This document shows, in pieces, positions 62,764 to 64,000 of a stretch of 64,000 nucleotides of DNA. Numbering within the stretch: the stretch's first letter is position 1; each line of letters opens with the position of its first letter. Origin of the DNA: RPQJ01 sp052035645 (GTDB lineage Bacteria; Pseudomonadota; Gammaproteobacteria; Steroidobacterales; Steroidobacteraceae); contig JBPOHK010000033.1 of assembly GCA_052035645.1 (NCBI GenBank), forward strand, positions 1 through 64,000. Direction: 5' to 3'. The notes under the pieces were generated by a model, which worked only from the letters and a program-made list of their open reading frames with translations, had not been told where the DNA came from and made no database searches. A program made the translations under genes and the position numbers.

Positions 62764-64000
62764 ATGGACGTCGCCACTTTCGCCGCCCGACTGCGCGCCT
62801 GGGTCGCCCGCATCGCCGCGCTCGGCGCGGTCACGCTGCTCGTCGCCGGCTGCGGCGGCGGCGCCGACACCGTCGCGAACCCCGACGTCTCCGGCGGGAC
62901 GCCGCCCGCCTACAGCGGGCCGCCGCCGGCCACGGCCGACGTGCAGGCGTTCAAGATCAACCTGTGGGACAACGTCAAGGCCTCGAACCGCTGCGGCGGC
63001 TGCCACGTGGCCGGCAAGCAGTCCCCGCTGTTCGCGCGCGCCGACGACATCAACCTCGCCTACTCGGCGGCCAACGGCATCGTCGACCTCGGCTCGCCGC
63101 GCGACTCGCGCATCGTGCAGAAGGTGGCCGGCGGCCACAACTGCTGGCTGGCGAGCGCCGACGCCTGCGCCGACATCCTCACCACCTGGATCACCAACTG
63201 GGCCGGCGCGACCGCCAACGGCGGCACGCAGGGCGTCGTGCTGCAGGCCCCGGCGATCAAGGACGCCGGCGGCAGCAAGAGCTTCCCTGCCTCGGCGTCG
63301 CTGTTCCAGTCGACCGTCTACCCGCTGCTGACGCAGTACTGCTCGCGCTGCCACACCTCCTCGTCGGCCTCCGCGCAGTCGCCGTTCTTCGCCTCGGGCG
63401 ACGTCAACGAGGCGTACGCCGCGGCGATGGTCAAGATCAACCTCGACCAGCCGGCGCTGTCGCGCCTGGTGGTCCGCCTGCGCAACGAGTTCCACAACTG
63501 CTGGAGCGACTGCACGGCGAACGCGAACACCATGCAGGCCGCCGTCGAGGCCTTCGCCAACCAGGTGCCGGTCACGCAGATCGACGCGTCGCTGGTGCTG
63601 TCGAAGGCGATGACCCTGTACGACGGCATCGTCTCGAGCGGCGGCAACCGCTACACGGCGAACCTGATCGGCCTGTGGGAGTTCAAGACGGGCCGCGGCT
63701 CGGTCGCGTACGACACGAGCGGCGTCGAGCCGGCGCTCAACCTGAACCTCTCCGGCGACATCGCCTGGATGGGCGGCTGGGGCATCAACGTCCGCTCCGG
63801 CAAGGCGCAGGGCTCGACCACGGCCAGCAAGAAGCTCGCCGACATGATCCGTTCGACCGGCGAATACAGCATCGAGGCCTGGGTCGCGCCGGCCAACGTC
63901 GCGCAGGAGGATGCCCGCATCGTCGCCTACTCGGGCGGCACCTCGGTGCGCAACTTCACGCTCGCGCAGACGCTGTACAGCTACGACTTCTACAACCGCT
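62764..64000 (+). CDS. multiheme lipoprotein with LamG-like domain (3' end outside window)
   Basis: At least 412 residues, running off the right edge. Lipobox LLVAGC with C30, then GGGADT. Two c-type heme sites in repeated domains: CGGCH at 77-81 (NVKASNRCGGCHVAGKQSPLF) and CSRCH at 193-197 (LLTQYCSRCHTSSSASAQ). Each is followed by a conserved HNCW element (GGHNCWLAS and EFHNCWSDC), so the two cytochrome domains are duplicates. From about residue 298 (LIGLWEFKTGRGSVAYDTSG) a LamG/concanavalin-like jelly-roll begins. GGGAG lies upstream of the ATG. A cell-surface redox or carbohydrate-binding role is inferred. Confidence 0.75.
   Translation, partial: MDVATFAARLRAWVARIAALGAVTLLVAGCGGGADTVANPDVSGGTPPAYSGPPPATADVQAFKINLWDNVKASNRCGGCHVAGKQSPLFARADDINLAYSAANGIVDLGSPRDSRIVQKVAGGHNCWLASADACADILTTWITNWAGATANGGTQGVVLQAPAIKDAGGSKSFPASASLFQSTVYPLLTQYCSRCHTSSSASAQSPFFASGDVNEAYAAAMVKINLDQPALSRLVVRLRNEFHNCWSDCTANANTMQAAVEAFANQVPVTQIDASLVLSKAMTLYDGIVSSGGNRYTANLIGLWEFKTGRGSVAYDTSGVEPALNLNLSGDIAWMGGWGINVRSGKAQGSTTASKKLADMIRSTGEYSIEAWVAPANVAQEDARIVAYSGGTSVRNFTLAQTLYSYDFYNR

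Overview
The window is GC-rich (roughly 70% in the coding parts) with densely packed genes, many joined by 4-bp ATGA/GTGA overlaps. Gene content (puu and spu polyamine catabolism, RlmKL, an icd-aceK pair, QueD, Cus-type metal efflux, many lipoproteins and outer-membrane barrels) points to a Gram-negative proteobacterium, most likely a high-GC gammaproteobacterium near Steroidobacterales, Nevskiales or Xanthomonadales. The taxon is an inference from family resemblance. No rRNA, tRNA, CRISPR array or intact transposase was found.

Layout. 1-1844 is a low-density, lower-GC accessory stretch: a truncated membrane protein, an orphan unknown gene, a 219-bp MITE-like element with inverted ends and a 4-bp target duplication, a YezG/DUF600-like putative immunity gene, and a 16-bp repeat after each stop codon. 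1845-9059 holds a beta-alanine/omega-amino acid transaminase divergent from a PuuR-like regulator, PuuC-type aldehyde dehydrogenase, a MaoC-Pta fusion, acetate kinase and a DUF937-OmpA protein. 9199-14645 holds N-carbamoylputrescine amidase, a DnaQ/GIY-YIG fusion nuclease, RlmKL, QueD and a small lipoprotein. 14668-27469 is a large polyamine locus: PuuB and PuuA facing PuuD, a second PuuA-like enzyme, SpuC-type transaminase, two lipid-anchored PotF-like binding proteins, PotG, PotH, PotI and a polyphosphate-glucokinase-like protein. 27470-27888 is non-coding with a long inverted repeat. 27889-30997 is a YbdL transaminase, omega-amidase and Cys/Met-type PLP enzyme operon. 31054-35468 holds a small acidic protein, an MFS-acyltransferase fusion, and a CbbR-like regulator divergent from an SbtA-type bicarbonate transporter. 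35485-41945 (minus strand) reads icd, aceK, a GT39-type glycosyltransferase and a phosphatase-pseudokinase fusion. 42034-49560 is a metal-efflux region with a sialidase-like lipoprotein carrying CDCCQ. 49642-55395 is agmatine deiminase, a polyphosphate:AMP phosphotransferase, an ATP-grasp protein and a CHASE2/FecR-like pair. 55399-64000 is a divergent cluster of c-type cytochrome lipoproteins, outer-membrane barrels, a TlpA thioredoxin and DUF3570/DUF4266 proteins.

How it fits together. The dominant theme is polyamine use: AguA and AguB take agmatine to putrescine; PotFGHI imports it; PuuA, PuuB, PuuC and PuuD (gamma-glutamyl route) and SpuC (transaminase route) degrade it; BauA would handle beta-alanine; Pta-AckA may recover ATP from acyl-CoA. 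Two polyphosphate-dependent kinases are coupled to polyamine genes. The best candidate for an undescribed system is the final cytochrome/barrel cluster, which looks like a periplasm-to-surface redox assembly controlled from one divergent promoter region with repeated palindromes.
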